DNA of 64,000 nucleotides from Nitrosomonas sp. (GCA_024282035.1 JAMWZR010000001.1:248001-312000), one strand, 5' to 3'. Positions 38,446 to 48,683 are shown, counted from the stretch's first letter. A program made the numbers and translations. Notes: generated by a model not told the origin, from the sequence alone.

Positions 38446-38515
38446 AAAATAATACAGCACCGATAATTGATGATCGGGGTTAGGCTTTAAGCGATTTTCC
38501 TGTCGTGGAGAAAAA

Positions 38516-39460
38516 ATGATCAAAGTGTTACTTTCAAACCCAAGAGGTTTTTGTGCCGGTGTGGATCGGGCCATTGAAATTGTTGAACGGGCATTGACCA
38601 TGCATGGCGCGCCGATATATGTGCGGCACGAAGTGGTGCACAATCGCTTTGTTGTGGAAGATCTGGAAAAAAAAGGTGCAGTATTCGTCGAGAATCTGGA
38701 TGAAGTGCCTCAGGATAGTATTCTGATTTTTAGTGCACACGGAGTGTCGCACGCTGTGCGTCGCGAAGCTGCCGAGCGCAAGCTGAAGGTTTTTGATGCT
38801 ACGTGTCCGTTGGTAACCAAAGTTCATGTCGAAGTTGCCAAGATGCGCCGGGAAGGCAAGGAAATCATCATGATCGGGCACCAGGGGCATCCGGAAGTTG
38901 AAGGAACCATGGGGCAGATTGAAGGTGAAAATAACGGGATGTATTTGGTTGAAACCGAAAAGGATGTCGAGACCCTGAAAGTTAAGGACGAGTCGAATCT
39001 GGCTTATGTCACTCAAACCACACTATCGGTTGATGATGCGGCCCGTATCGTGGATGCACTGAAACGGCGTTTTCCGAAAATTCTGGGGCCGAAAAAAGAT
39101 GATATTTGTTATGCCACACAAAATCGTCAGGATGCCGTCAAGAAAATGGTCAATCAATGTGATCTGGTGATTGTCGTGGGATCACCGAATAGCTCAAATT
39201 CCAACCGCTTATGCGAAGTCGCGCGAAATGCCAATGTGGAAGCCTATATGGTGGATCGTGCCGAACAGCTACAGGAAAAGTGGTTTGATAACAAGAAAGT
39301 GATTGGTATCACTGCCGGTGCGTCCGCACCGGAAATCTTGGTGCAGCAGGTTATTTCGAGACTCAAACAGATTGGTGCCGAGCAAATCGGTGAAGATGTG
39401 CTGATTGAGGAACTCAGCGGTGTCGTAGAATCAGTCGTTTTTCCTTTGCCTAAAGCATAG
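38516..39460 (+). CDS. ispH: 4-hydroxy-3-methylbut-2-enyl diphosphate reductase
   Basis: A 314-residue iron-sulfur enzyme that makes IPP and DMAPP in the last step of the MEP isoprenoid pathway. The three cluster cysteines are in [11 protein letters not shown] (C13), [10 protein letters not shown] (near 97) and [11 protein letters not shown] (near 198), and the catalytic E in [11 protein letters not shown] plus SNSNRL are present. AGAAAA precedes the ATG. It is convergent with thiO, 19 bases away. Confidence 0.96.
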   Translation: MIKVLLSNPRGFCAGVDRAIEIVERALTMHGAPIYVRHEVVHNRFVVEDLEKKGAVFVENLDEVPQDSILIFSAHGVSHAVRREAAERKLKVFDATCPLVTKVHVEVAKMRREGKEIIMIGHQGHPEVEGTMGQIEGENNGMYLVETEKDVETLKVKDESNLAYVTQTTLSVDDAARIVDALKRRFPKILGPKKDDICYATQNRQDAVKKMVNQCDLVIVVGSPNSSNSNRLCEVARNANVEAYMVDRAEQLQEKWFDNKKVIGITAGASAPEILVQQVISRLKQIGAEQIGEDVLIEELSGVVESVVFPLPKA

Positions 39461-39479
39461 GTTTTGCGTAGTTTTTATT

Positions 39480-40583
39480 TCACGGATTTTCATGCCAACC
39501 AGCCTGGTACGGTGTGATATCTATCGGTTGTGGTGAATTCAACAGGTAATTCAGCATGATTTCAGCGCTGGCAGGCGCCATGGTGACGCCATAACGAAAA
39601 TGTCCGCTGTTGACAAACAAATTGTGGATGTTCGGATGCGGTGCAATAGTCGGTAGATTGTCCGGCGATCCAGGTCGTAATCCTGCCCAGTGTCGGATGA
39701 CCGGCTTTTCCTGCAGTTCAGGAAAAATCGGAAGCGCACGCTTGAACAGGTTTTTGCGTGCCAAATGTGTAACCTGCTTGTCGAACCCCGTATCCTCAAG
39801 TGTGCTGCCTATCAATACATGCCCATCCTGCCGGGGTATGATGTATAAATCTTCCTGCACCAATATGTTACTAACAGGTGGATCGTCAAATCTGAACAAT
39901 AGCATTTGTCCTTTGATTGGGCGTATGCGTAGCTTCAGGGCAGATGTACCCAAAATCTCGCTAGTCCATGCACCGGCACAGATGATGAAATAATCGGCTG
40001 TCAATTGACCGAAAGTTGTGTCAATTGAACATAAACGTTTATGTGTGTGCTGAAAATTTTCTACCTTGCATTTTTCTACGATTTTTCCTCCCAGTTGTAA
40101 AACCCGGCTGCGCAATGCTTGTAACAGTCTGGGATTGCGAATCTGAGCAATATCCGGCAGTAACAAGGTGTGGTCCTTCTGTGTCTGGACAGTACTATCA
40201 CTTGTGTTAATGATTTCCTGAGTCGGGACATACTGCTGAATATTTATGCCTCGTTGATTGCACCAATCCAGTGCAACCTTGGTTTCATGTGGGGGCAGTA
40301 TCCGCATTCCGGAAATCCAGAATTCGGGGTCAATGCCGGTAGAACTGTACAAAGCCGCTGCCCATTCTGGAAATTTCTTTGCACTATAACTCGTCAATTG
40401 TGTAACCGCATCCGAATAATGCCATGGGCAGAGTGGAGAAAGAATGCCGCCACCCGCCCAGGAAGATTCATGGCCCGCTAGATTACGATCCAGAATGGTT
40501 ACTTTTGCCCCATGCATTAAAAGGCTCTCTGCTGTCGCAAGGCCGATAATGCCTGCGCCAATGATGATGACATCTTGTTCCAT
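39480..40583 (-). CDS. thiO: Glycine oxidase ThiO
   Basis: A 367-residue FAD-dependent amine oxidase of the DAO family that oxidises glycine to the imine used for thiazole formation in thiamine synthesis. The FAD motif IIGAGIIGLATAESL is at residues 6-20, HESSWAGGGILSPLCPW (near 38-54) is diagnostic of ThiO, and the C-terminal HWAGLRPGSPDNLP and FVNSGHFRYGVTMAPAS are conserved. The gene is not next to other thi genes here. It is divergent from the type IV pilus cluster. Confidence 0.92.
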   Translation of the reverse strand: MEQDVIIIGAGIIGLATAESLLMHGAKVTILDRNLAGHESSWAGGGILSPLCPWHYSDAVTQLTSYSAKKFPEWAAALYSSTGIDPEFWISGMRILPPHETKVALDWCNQRGINIQQYVPTQEIINTSDSTVQTQKDHTLLLPDIAQIRNPRLLQALRSRVLQLGGKIVEKCKVENFQHTHKRLCSIDTTFGQLTADYFIICAGAWTSEILGTSALKLRIRPIKGQMLLFRFDDPPVSNILVQEDLYIIPRQDGHVLIGSTLEDTGFDKQVTHLARKNLFKRALPIFPELQEKPVIRHWAGLRPGSPDNLPTIAPHPNIHNLFVNSGHFRYGVTMAPASAEIMLNYLLNSPQPIDITPYQAGWHENP

Positions 40584-40682
40584 GACTAAAGTTTGGGGCT
40601 AATGTGGTCGCTAAAGTGCTGCTGGTGGAAGTAAGTTAATTTTATTGTGTGGTTAGAATTTTATATGAGAAAGAGTCGAGCC

Positions 40683-41201
40683 ATGAAGCGAACAAGCGAG
40701 TATGGCTTCACATTGATTGAGCTGATCATTGTATTGAGCATAGCGAGCATTCTGCTATCTATGGCGGTCCCCAATTACAGTGCATTCGTACAGGATAGCT
40801 TGTTGACCGCACAAAGTAATAATTTTGCCTCGACTTTGGCATTGGCGAAAAGCGAAGCCATAAAACGCAGCAGCAGAGTCACGATTTGCCCCAGTACCAA
40901 TGGTTCGGGCTGTACAGGTGGAAGTGTCTGGTCGAATGGTTGGGTCATTTTTGTTAATCCCAATGGAGACGGCACCATAGATGCCGGGGAAGAAATTTTG
41001 CAGGTCGGTTCGGCTTTATCTGGAGGGAATACTTTGGCGGGAGCCAGAACCCGGATTACATTTGCTTCCAATGGATTTGCAATGGGGTTTAGTGACAGCT
41101 TTTCGTTGTGTGACAGACGGGGTACGACTTACTCTAAAAAGATAGTACTGAATAATCAGGGAAGAACCAGATTTGAAACCGGAACTGGAGTGTGTTCGTG
41201 A
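40683..41201 (+). CDS. fimT: Type IV minor pilin FimT/GspH-like
   Basis: First gene of the minor pilin cluster, 172 residues. The prepilin leader is short, ending in Gly with GFTLIELIIVLSIASILL as the class III signal, so PilD should cleave before Phe. The remainder is a GspH/FimU-type domain with Cys residues in ICPSTNGSGC and LCDRRGT. The frame opens at 40647; AAGAG is seven bases before the ATG at 40683, while an ATG at 40665 is an alternative. FimT/FimU minor pilins prime pilus assembly and some bind DNA for uptake. The stop overlaps the pilV start. Confidence 0.88.
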   Translation: MKRTSEYGFTLIELIIVLSIASILLSMAVPNYSAFVQDSLLTAQSNNFASTLALAKSEAIKRSSRVTICPSTNGSGCTGGSVWSNGWVIFVNPNGDGTIDAGEEILQVGSALSGGNTLAGARTRITFASNGFAMGFSDSFSLCDRRGTTYSKKIVLNNQGRTRFETGTGVCS

Positions 41202-41692
41202 GTCATGAAGTTCAGTCAAGACAGAAGGGTTTCAGCCTGCTGGAGATATTGATTACGATCATCGTGATGTCGTTTGGATTGCTAGGCATGGCTGCACTCA
41301 TCATAGCAGGCGCTCGTGGGAACAATATCGCCTACTATCGCTCGATTGCGAGCAAGCAAACAGAAGATATTGCAGATCGCATGCGTGCCAATCAAGCCGG
41401 TATTATCGCCGGATCCTATGATGCGTTGACAGCCACAATACCTACAAGCAGCGATTGTATTACGAACAGTTGCAGTGCGACACAAATTGCGTCATTCGAT
41501 CATGCTCAATGGAATACGGCAAATGCGGGACTGCTGCCAAATGGTGTTGGCACAGTCACTGGCAGTATTGCAGCCGGTTATGTCATTACTTTGAGGTGGA
41601 CAGAAAAAGAAATGGGCGGGGAAGTCGATCCGAATTGTCCCGGCGGAGTTGCCACAAATACCCGGTGCTTCGTCACGAGGTTTGTTCCATGA
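41198..41692 (+). CDS. pilV: Type IV minor pilin PilV
   Basis: A 164-residue minor pilin with a type III prepilin signal (QKGFSLLEILITIIVMSFGLLG), matching PilV. The C-terminal globular part contains CITNSC, CPGG and CFVTRF cysteines. The likely start is the GTG at 41198, which overlaps the fimT stop (GTGA) and has GGAG eight bases upstream; the track frame starts slightly earlier. The stop overlaps the pilW ATG. PilV forms part of the pilus tip priming complex with PilW, PilX, FimU/FimT and PilY1. Confidence 0.86.
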   Translation: MSHEVQSRQKGFSLLEILITIIVMSFGLLGMAALIIAGARGNNIAYYRSIASKQTEDIADRMRANQAGIIAGSYDALTATIPTSSDCITNSCSATQIASFDHAQWNTANAGLLPNGVGTVTGSIAAGYVITLRWTEKEMGGEVDPNCPGGVATNTRCFVTRFVP

Positions 41693-42495
41693 AGAAAGCT
41701 TGCACAACAAGTGCGGGTGCTCTCAGGACTCGATTGAGTGGATCGATAATCCGGTACCAGGTCGGTTTTTCCTTAATCGAGATGATGATTGCCATGGCAC
41801 TGGGATTATTGCTGTTGCTGGTTATCAGCACTGTTTTCGTGAGCAGCCGGCAGACATTCCGTGAGCAGGAAGACAATGCACGTATTCAAGAAAATGGGCG
41901 ATTTGCTTTGGAAATTCTGGGGCGGAGCATCAAGCAGGCGGGGCATGTCGAAGTACCGTTCAATGATTTTAAAGTGGCATTCGAAGGAACGGCTATTACG
42001 GGCACAAACGGTGGAACCGGTGTGGCTGATACGTTGACGATCCAGTACGAGGGCGTTGCGAATGTGGATCAGGATTGTGAAGGTGCATTGGTTGATGTGA
42101 CTGGCAGGCTCATTCAGAATCATTTCAATCTTGATGCAGTAAATGCCGAGCTTCAATGTACGGGTGTCATTTCGGATACTCCCGCAGCACCCGGTGCGCC
42201 CCCGACGGGCAGTGTATTGCTGGAAAATGTTGAGGATTTACAGCTGCTGTATGGCGTTGATACCGATGCCAATCAGTCCGTGGACCAGTACGTAGCATCT
42301 CCGGCAGATTGGAATCAGGTACTTGCAGTTCGTTTGTGTGTTTTGGTGAGGTCCGATAAAACCAATATTGTTCCTGCTGGGACGAACTATTTTGACTGTA
42401 CCAATACTTCGGTGGCAAATGCTGCAGATAGACGGATGAGACGAGCATTTTCTGCAACCTACAATCTACGTAATCGCATTCACTCATTACCGTGA
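41689..42495 (+). CDS. pilW: Type IV minor pilin PilW
   Basis: A 268-residue minor pilin. The leader is long (about 26 residues) before the prepilin motif GFSLIEMMIAMALGLLLLL, and the rest matches PilW (SSRQTFREQEDNARIQENGRF). The reading frame is open much further upstream inside pilV, but the ATG at 41689 overlaps the pilV stop (ATGA) and begins in the right context. It is a component of the minor pilin complex at the pilus tip. Confidence 0.88.
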   Translation: MKKACTTSAGALRTRLSGSIIRYQVGFSLIEMMIAMALGLLLLLVISTVFVSSRQTFREQEDNARIQENGRFALEILGRSIKQAGHVEVPFNDFKVAFEGTAITGTNGGTGVADTLTIQYEGVANVDQDCEGALVDVTGRLIQNHFNLDAVNAELQCTGVISDTPAAPGAPPTGSVLLENVEDLQLLYGVDTDANQSVDQYVASPADWNQVLAVRLCVLVRSDKTNIVPAGTNYFDCTNTSVANAADRRMRRAFSATYNLRNRIHSLP

Positions 42496-43067
42496 TGAAC
42501 AGACATTTTTGCGACATTCATAAGCAAGTTGGTGCCGCATTTGTCACCGGTTTGATCTTTTTGATGGTCTTGACCTTGCTAGGTATAACCGTTGCGAAAA
42601 TGGCAACGATTGAGGAGCGCATGTCGGGAAACATGCGCGATCGCATGATAGCCATGCAAGCAGCAGAAATGGGATTGCGGTATGCAGAGCAGCATATTCG
42701 CGATAACGACCCCACTACCAATACGCCGAAAGGAATAGATGGAGTTGAAGAATTCGATGCTACCTGCACTGCTGGCCTCTGTTATTACGGTGCAGCTGTG
42801 GCGGCTCCGACAGTATCGGCATCGACGACTTATTGCACACCGTCATGTCCACTCAGTTATGTTGAAAGCAATGTTTTCAGAACTGACGGATTTACTTATA
42901 CAGCACCAGCTTTACCAAATGGTGTTCCTGCGCCAACTTATATTATCGAGGGTATCCAGAAAACACCGCCAGGCAGTAGCTTGCGTTATTACTACCGGAT
43001 AACCGTTCGCGCTCAAGGTTTAAAACCGGGGACCGTTGTCTGGTTGCAAGAAGTATTCAGACCTTAA
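42492..43067 (+). CDS. pilX: Type IV pilus assembly protein PilX
   Basis: A 191-residue protein with a PilX-type N-terminus: KQVGAAFVTGLIFLMVLTLLGITVAKM followed by EERMSGNMRDRMIAMQAAEMGLRYAE. As is usual for PilX relatives, the Glu5 of classical pilins is missing (GAAFV). The start is GTG at 42492 overlapping the pilW stop, or ATG at 42495. Four cysteines in the C-terminal half suggest disulfides. It lies 31 bases before pilY1. Confidence 0.86.
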   Translation: MMNRHFCDIHKQVGAAFVTGLIFLMVLTLLGITVAKMATIEERMSGNMRDRMIAMQAAEMGLRYAEQHIRDNDPTTNTPKGIDGVEEFDATCTAGLCYYGAAVAAPTVSASTTYCTPSCPLSYVESNVFRTDGFTYTAPALPNGVPAPTYIIEGIQKTPPGSSLRYYYRITVRAQGLKPGTVVWLQEVFRP

Positions 43068-43098
43068 TTATCGGGTGATCTTGAAGGAGTCCGAACGC

Positions 43099-46000
43099 AT
43101 GAAAAAATACATTTTGGGTTACATTTTTTCTGCTTATCTGTGTATCGGTATTTCGTTTACTCAGTTTTCTGCTGATGTAAATGCAGCGCCGCCTTTGTCC
43201 AATGGACCGCTTTTTCTGGGTGGAAATATTTCCCCGAATGTCATGTTCACATTGGATGATTCGGGATCCATGCAGTTTGAAATCATGCCGGAAGATCTGA
43301 TCCTGCAAAGTGTGTACTACATGTTTCCACGAGCCACGGGCGTGTATGGTGCAGATGAATACAGTAACTACTCGATCGATTTCGATGATACCAACATCTA
43401 TTCGGTTTCGCGCCGTTCCAGTTATGTCAATAAAATCTATTATGATCCCAAGGTAAGATACTGGCCGTGGAGTAATTCGGATGGAGCACTGATGAGTAAT
43501 GCCAGTTCTACCTGTGCGTATCATAATCCATACAATACTGCAGCCGGTTGTCGCAACTTGACAGTCAACAATTCGCAGACCTCACGTTGGTTACAAAGTA
43601 ACGGAAACCGATCGTCCAGTACGACTAAAACCTTTTACCCTGCGGTGTACTATCAATATAACAGTGGTAGTGTAAATAGTACCGGTAGTTATACTAAAGT
43701 CGAGATCAAGTCTTCTACTGCCTCTTACACTGGCGGACCCAATCGCTCCGATTGTGTTGCGGCCCCAACTTGTACTTATGATGAGGAAATTCAGAACTTC
43801 GCAAATTGGTATACCTACTATCGTTCGCGCGTGTTGCTGGCAAGGGCTGGTATCGGCAAGGCATTTTCAGCACAAGGGAATACCATGCGTGTCGGTTTTG
43901 CTGCCATCAACAAAGTTTCGACAACGGTGGATGGTACTGCAACAACGGTCGTGAAAACGGGCGTTCGGCAATTTACAGGAACAGACAGAACCAATTTTTT
44001 TACCAATTTGTATGACCATGATATCCCAGCAGAAGGCACTCCCTTGCGAGAAGCGATAATGGCTGTGGGAGAATATTTCAAGCGTACGGACGACAAGGGG
44101 CCCTGGGGGCAGACACCTGGTACAACCGGGGGAACACAGCATGAATGCCGCCAGAATTATAATATTCTGATGACCGACGGTTATTGGACTGAAGGTGCTA
44201 TTTCTGGACTGGATAATTCCGATAACCTGTCAGGTTCAACCATTACCAATCATTCTTCACCAGCATCCCCTGCAACCTATACCTATTCACCGGCGCTTCC
44301 CTATTCCGATGCGTACAGTGACACTTTGGCGGATGCGGCCATGCAGTACTGGAAAAATGATTTACGTACCGACATGAATAACAAAGTGCCGACAAATGTC
44401 CATGATCCTGCATTTTGGCAGCATCTGGTGAACTTTACTGTCGGCCTGGGTGTTACCGGTACATTGACCGAATTACCGTCTGGAGGGCAGTCATGGCCCG
44501 ATCCGACATCCAGCGATGCTACAAAAATCGATGATTTATGGCATGCCGCGGTCAATAGTCGAGGTGACTTCTTTAGTGCGGCTGATCCAACCGCTTTTTC
44601 CAATGCCCTGACGAATGCGTTGACTGCAATTGTGTCACGTACTGGATCGGCCTCGGCTGTGGCTGCCAATTCCAATTCACTGATGACCAATGGAAGAATC
44701 TATCAAGCCAAATTCAACAGCGGGGATTGGAGCGGGCAGTTATTGTCCATTCCAATTAGCGCAACGGGTGTGTTAGGTACTACGGAATGGGATGCCAGCG
44801 CTATATCTCTGGCAGCGAGCAATGTGAATCCATCTGCGCGTGTCATGATTACCAAAGGGACAACTGATGGTGTTGCGTTCCAGTATGCAAACCTAACAAC
44901 CACCCAGAAGGCTTTTCTCAATAAAAACGTTGCGGGTACGGTTGATAATTGCGGAGTGGAACGGGTTGCTTATTTGCGTGGAACAGCGACACAAGAGAAC
45001 AACAGCGGTACTTTTAACTGTGCCAGTACTTCATCGATAAACAAATTTCGCGTGCGAAGCACAACCAAACTGGGTGATATTGTCAATTCTGGTCCGACCT
45101 ATGTCAGTCGACCCGGCGCAGGTTATTCCAATGTCGATCATCCGGGTTATGCTGCTTTCAAGAATGATTACAAAGACCGTGTACCCATGGTGTATGTTGG
45201 CGCCAATGATGGCATCCTGCACGGCTTCAATGCCTGTATTGCGGGTGTGACAGCTGGGTGTACAACAGCAGATGCGGGTAAGGAGTTGTTTGCCTATATT
45301 CCCAGTCAGGTGTATGAGAACTTGAATCGTCTCTCGGACAAGGACTACAACACCAGTCATCGCTATTTTGCCGATGGTTCACCGATGGTTGGCGATATCT
45401 ATTCGTCGACTACATCGAGTTGGCGGTCTGTGTTGGTGGGGGGGCTCAATGGCGGCGGACAGGGTTTTTATGCAATAAATATTACCAATCCCAAAGATGC
45501 ATCAAAGTCGGAGCCTGTTTTTTCAGAAGCCAATGCAGCAAATTTGCTGCTATGGGAGTTCTCGAATGCCGATGATGCCGATATGGGGTATAGCTATAAT
45601 CAACCACAGATTAATCCCTTTACTGGACAAGCTAGGCAAATTGTCAAAATGGAGAATGGTCAGTGGGCCGTGGTGGTAGGCAATGGATATAACAGTGCGA
45701 ATGGTAAGGCCGTACTCTACATTCTGTTTTTCTCGGCAGGGGAGGACGGAACGTGGACTGCGGGAACTGACTATATCAAGCTGGTTGCTGATTCCGGATC
45801 GGGGAATGGTCTGTCTACACCTACACCTTTCGATTCAAATGGTAATGGTTTGGCAGATGTGATTTATGCGGGTGACTTTAAAGGCAACCTGTGGAGATTT
45901 GATGTCAGTTCATCGCTGCCTTCCAATTGGAGTGTTGGAATTGGCGGGGTGCCACTGTTTGCTGCAGGAACCACAAAACCGATTATTTCACCGCCTGTGA

Positions 46001-46614
46001 TCAGTTTTCACCCCAAAAGAGGTCAGCTGGTCATGTTCGGAACGGGCAAGTATCTGGAAACGGCAGATACAACCAGCACCAATGGACAAAGCTTTTATGG
46101 AATATGGGATCTCAACACAACGGCAACCATTACTTCCGGAATGCTGGTGCAGCAAGTGATGACAGATTCAACCTCGAGGATGGCTACACAGAATACCGTT
46201 ACGTATTCAAATACGATCAAGGGATGGTATATCAATCTTCCGGTAAGTGGTGAGAGACTGACTGGTGTGCCGGCAATTGAAGATGGTATTTTGGTTTTCA
46301 ATACTATCGTTCCTTCCGCTTCTCCATGCGATTTTGGGGGCAGAGGATTTGTGAATGCTGTGGATTTCCTGTCTGGCGCTATGTTGAACAAGCCCGCTTT
46401 TGATTACACGAGAAATCGAGTGCTTTCAATCGAAGATGGTTTGTCTGCTGGTATCGAGATAGGTTTTTCGGTTGGAGGGGTAACGCGTATTCGGGGAGGG
46501 GTAGATGATATGCTGATCTCTTCAACGGCGGATGGTACTCTGGTGCAAACCACGACTGCAAAAGGCCAATCCGGATTGCGAGGCAGAATTACTTGGCGCG
46601 AGTTTGTGCAATGA
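43099..46614 (+). CDS. pilY1: PilY1-type tip adhesin/pilus biogenesis factor
   Basis: An 1171-residue secreted protein with an N-terminal signal sequence (MKKYILGYIFSAYLCIGISF). A VWA-like MIDAS motif DDSGS sits near residues 53-57 (MFTLDDSGSMQFE) and a further VWA-like stretch with ILMTDGYW follows near 357. The C-terminal half is the PilY1 beta-propeller with a calcium loop, DSNGNGLADVIYAGD, near residues 913-927. In other bacteria PilY1 caps the pilus, controls extension and retraction, acts in adhesion and surface sensing, and connects to c-di-GMP signalling. The frame opens at 43036; the ATG at 43099 has AAGGAGT eight bases upstream. Confidence 0.92.
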   Translation: MKKYILGYIFSAYLCIGISFTQFSADVNAAPPLSNGPLFLGGNISPNVMFTLDDSGSMQFEIMPEDLILQSVYYMFPRATGVYGADEYSNYSIDFDDTNIYSVSRRSSYVNKIYYDPKVRYWPWSNSDGALMSNASSTCAYHNPYNTAAGCRNLTVNNSQTSRWLQSNGNRSSSTTKTFYPAVYYQYNSGSVNSTGSYTKVEIKSSTASYTGGPNRSDCVAAPTCTYDEEIQNFANWYTYYRSRVLLARAGIGKAFSAQGNTMRVGFAAINKVSTTVDGTATTVVKTGVRQFTGTDRTNFFTNLYDHDIPAEGTPLREAIMAVGEYFKRTDDKGPWGQTPGTTGGTQHECRQNYNILMTDGYWTEGAISGLDNSDNLSGSTITNHSSPASPATYTYSPALPYSDAYSDTLADAAMQYWKNDLRTDMNNKVPTNVHDPAFWQHLVNFTVGLGVTGTLTELPSGGQSWPDPTSSDATKIDDLWHAAVNSRGDFFSAADPTAFSNALTNALTAIVSRTGSASAVAANSNSLMTNGRIYQAKFNSGDWSGQLLSIPISATGVLGTTEWDASAISLAASNVNPSARVMITKGTTDGVAFQYANLTTTQKAFLNKNVAGTVDNCGVERVAYLRGTATQENNSGTFNCASTSSINKFRVRSTTKLGDIVNSGPTYVSRPGAGYSNVDHPGYAAFKNDYKDRVPMVYVGANDGILHGFNACIAGVTAGCTTADAGKELFAYIPSQVYENLNRLSDKDYNTSHRYFADGSPMVGDIYSSTTSSWRSVLVGGLNGGGQGFYAINITNPKDASKSEPVFSEANAANLLLWEFSNADDADMGYSYNQPQINPFTGQARQIVKMENGQWAVVVGNGYNSANGKAVLYILFFSAGEDGTWTAGTDYIKLVADSGSGNGLSTPTPFDSNGNGLADVIYAGDFKGNLWRFDVSSSLPSNWSVGIGGVPLFAAGTTKPIISPPVISFHPKRGQLVMFGTGKYLETADTTSTNGQSFYGIWDLNTTATITSGMLVQQVMTDSTSRMATQNTVTYSNTIKGWYINLPVSGERLTGVPAIEDGILVFNTIVPSASPCDFGGRGFVNAVDFLSGAMLNKPAFDYTRNRVLSIEDGLSAGIEIGFSVGGVTRIRGGVDDMLISSTADGTLVQTTTAKGQSGLRGRITWREFVQ

Positions 46615-46667
46615 GAGCAGTGAAAGGCATTCTGTTTTAATAATAAAAATCGTAACGAAAAATTTAA

Positions 46668-47144
46668 ATGGTGAAACTAATGAAATCGCGATCGTTCACA
46701 TATGAACAACAAATGACGGGCTTTACGTTGATTGAACTGATGATTACCGTCGCTATCGTTGGCATTCTTGCCTCCGTTGCGGTTCCGTCATATCAGGAGA
46801 ATGTGAGGCAAAATAACCGGGCTGCTGTAAAAGCACTGATGTATGAAAATGCACAATTCATGGAGCGGTTTTTTAGCCAGAACAACCAGTATGATGCAGC
46901 AATGGGGGCAGATGCCCGCGCCAATACTGCCGATGATGTTGCAGTAGTACTGCCGAATACGCAGTCACCCAAAACAGGTGCTGTACAATACAATATCTCT
47001 CTACAGGCTGTCGGTGATGCGACATTCGTCCTCCAGGCCGTACCAACTGGCACGATGGCGGGGGATACATGTGGTACGTTGACACTAAGTAATACTGGCT
47101 TGCAGGGTGCCGGCGGGGGTGTCGCCAACTGCTGGAACCGCTGA
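46668..47144 (+). CDS. pilE: Type IV pilin (PilE-like)
   Basis: A 158-residue pilin with the prepilin motif TGFTLIELMITVAIVGILASVAVPSYQENVRQNNRAA, the family pattern of PilE minor pilins in this cluster. Two cysteines near the C-terminus (DTCGTLTL and ANCWNR) form the D-region disulfide. ATGs at 46668 and 46680 are both possible; neither has a strong ribosome binding site. As the last gene of the cluster, and because of its short leader, it is better read as the PilE minor pilin than the major subunit PilA, but its abundance cannot be judged. Confidence 0.88.
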   Translation: MVKLMKSRSFTYEQQMTGFTLIELMITVAIVGILASVAVPSYQENVRQNNRAAVKALMYENAQFMERFFSQNNQYDAAMGADARANTADDVAVVLPNTQSPKTGAVQYNISLQAVGDATFVLQAVPTGTMAGDTCGTLTLSNTGLQGAGGGVANCWNR

Positions 47145-47193
47145 GTTTTCGAGATCCCCCGGAAGTGGGTAGCAGCAAGATGTCAGGTAAACG

Positions 47194-47901
47194 TTATTCC
47201 TTGATTTCCTGCTCAATCTGATCTGCCGTGACATGGCGAACATCTTTTCCCTTAACCATGTACACCACATATTCAGACATGTTTTTTGCATGATCACCGA
47301 TGCGCTCGATCGCTTTGGCTACGAATACGATTTCCAGGCAAGTGGAAATTTTTCTGGGATCTTCCATCATGAACGTGATAAGTTGACGCAGAATCGAACG
47401 GAACTCTTCGTCCACGAATTCATCCTGTCGCACGATGTGTGCAGCAGCATTCAAATCCAAGCGTGCAAATGAGTCCAATGCCTTATGCAGCATATCCATG
47501 GCAATGCTGGCAACGTGCTTGATTTCATTGAAACGGGGAATGTGCATACGGTCTGAAGCGTAAATCAGCTTGGCCATACGCGCGATTTTTGCAGCCTCGT
47601 CGCCAATCCGTTCCAGATCCGTGATCGTTTTGATTACCATCATGATCATGCGCAAATCACCGGCAGTGGGTTGTCTTCTGGCGATTATCTGATTGCAGAT
47701 TTCGTCGATGGAAACCTCCATGGCGTTGACGCGATGGTCACGAGTGATAACCTGGGTGATGAGCTCTTCATTGCCGCTAGTCAGAGCCTCGATGGCATAT
47801 TCGATTTGCTCTTCGACAAATCCACCCATCTGTAAAACCCGGGTGCGAACTTCCTCGAGATCCGCGTCAAATTGTTTGGATATGTGTTCTTTGTTTGCCA
47901 T
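47194..47901 (-). CDS. phoU: Phosphate signalling complex protein PhoU
   Basis: A 235-residue protein composed of two PhoU repeats of three helices each. The metal-binding motif pattern E/D-xxx-D is visible in LERIGDEAAKIARMA and IERIGDHAKNMSEYVV. PhoU links the Pst transporter to PhoR and restrains the Pho response under phosphate excess. The pst genes and phoBR are not in the window, so phoU is an orphan here. It is convergent with pilE. Confidence 0.93.
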   Translation of the reverse strand: MANKEHISKQFDADLEEVRTRVLQMGGFVEEQIEYAIEALTSGNEELITQVITRDHRVNAMEVSIDEICNQIIARRQPTAGDLRMIMMVIKTITDLERIGDEAAKIARMAKLIYASDRMHIPRFNEIKHVASIAMDMLHKALDSFARLDLNAAAHIVRQDEFVDEEFRSILRQLITFMMEDPRKISTCLEIVFVAKAIERIGDHAKNMSEYVVYMVKGKDVRHVTADQIEQEIKE

Positions 47902-47971
47902 GATGTGCTTTTTCTTTGATTAAACGAATTACCTCGCTGTTGATGCGTGCATCGGGATGGTCATGCTCAGT

Positions 47972-48631
47972 TTAAAGCGTAATGGTTTTAACGCCCTCAT
48001 TGGTTCCGAGTAAGAGTAGGTTGGCACCACGCCGAGCAAATAACCCATTGGTTACGATACCGGTAATCTGATTGAGCTTTGTTTCCAATTCGACCGGATT
48101 CATGATTTGCATGCCATGTACATCCAGAATGACGTTTCCATTGTCGGTCGTAAAGCCTTGACGTAATGCCGGATGACCACCTAACAACACAATTTCCCGT
48201 GCAACATAGCTGCGCGCCATCGGTATGACCTCGATGGGTAACGGAAAGTTGCCCAATACATCAACCAGCTTGGTTTGATCCGTGATGCAGATGAACTTGC
48301 GTGCCACAGCGGCAACAATTTTTTCCCTTGTCAGTGCGCCACCGCCACCTTTGATCATGTGTAAATGCTGAGTGATTTCATCTGCTCCATCAACATATAC
48401 CGGAATGTCGGTTACATTATTCAGATCGAGTACTTCAATGCCGTGACTTTTCAGGCGTTGCGCAGTGGCGTCGGAACTGGCGACAGCACCCTCGATCTTG
48501 TGCTTGATTTTGGCTAGTTCGTCAATGAAGTAGTTGGCTGTAGAGCCGGTGCCCACGCCTACGATACTACCTACCGGAATATGCTGAATTGCAGCGGCGG
48601 CCACTGCACGTTTTTGTTCATCTTGAGTCAT
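47972..48631 (-). CDS. rpiA: Ribose-5-phosphate isomerase A
   Basis: A 219-residue enzyme interconverting ribose 5-phosphate and ribulose 5-phosphate in the pentose phosphate and Calvin cycles. Motifs: [15 protein letters not shown] (near residue 21), [23 protein letters not shown] (near 81, containing the catalytic Asp), [14 protein letters not shown] (near 94). A perfect palindrome lies just upstream. In an autotroph it would feed ribulose 1,5-bisphosphate regeneration, which is inference. Confidence 0.95.
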   Translation of the reverse strand: MTQDEQKRAVAAAAIQHIPVGSIVGVGTGSTANYFIDELAKIKHKIEGAVASSDATAQRLKSHGIEVLDLNNVTDIPVYVDGADEITQHLHMIKGGGGALTREKIVAAVARKFICITDQTKLVDVLGNFPLPIEVIPMARSYVAREIVLLGGHPALRQGFTTDNGNVILDVHGMQIMNPVELETKLNQITGIVTNGLFARRGANLLLLGTNEGVKTITL

Positions 48632-48669
48632 GATGTGAATAGTTTGGAAAAAATTAAAATCGCCTATCA

Positions 48670-48683
48670 GGATAACGTTATCC
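48670..48683. promoter_or_regulatory. Perfect 14-bp palindrome upstream of rpiA
   Basis: GGATAACGTTATCC is a perfect palindrome centred on CG, 39 bases upstream of the rpiA ATG, in an otherwise unstructured region. The centre ATAACGTTAT resembles operators of LacI/GntR-type regulators, but no regulator gene is adjacent. Candidate operator only. Confidence 0.35.
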
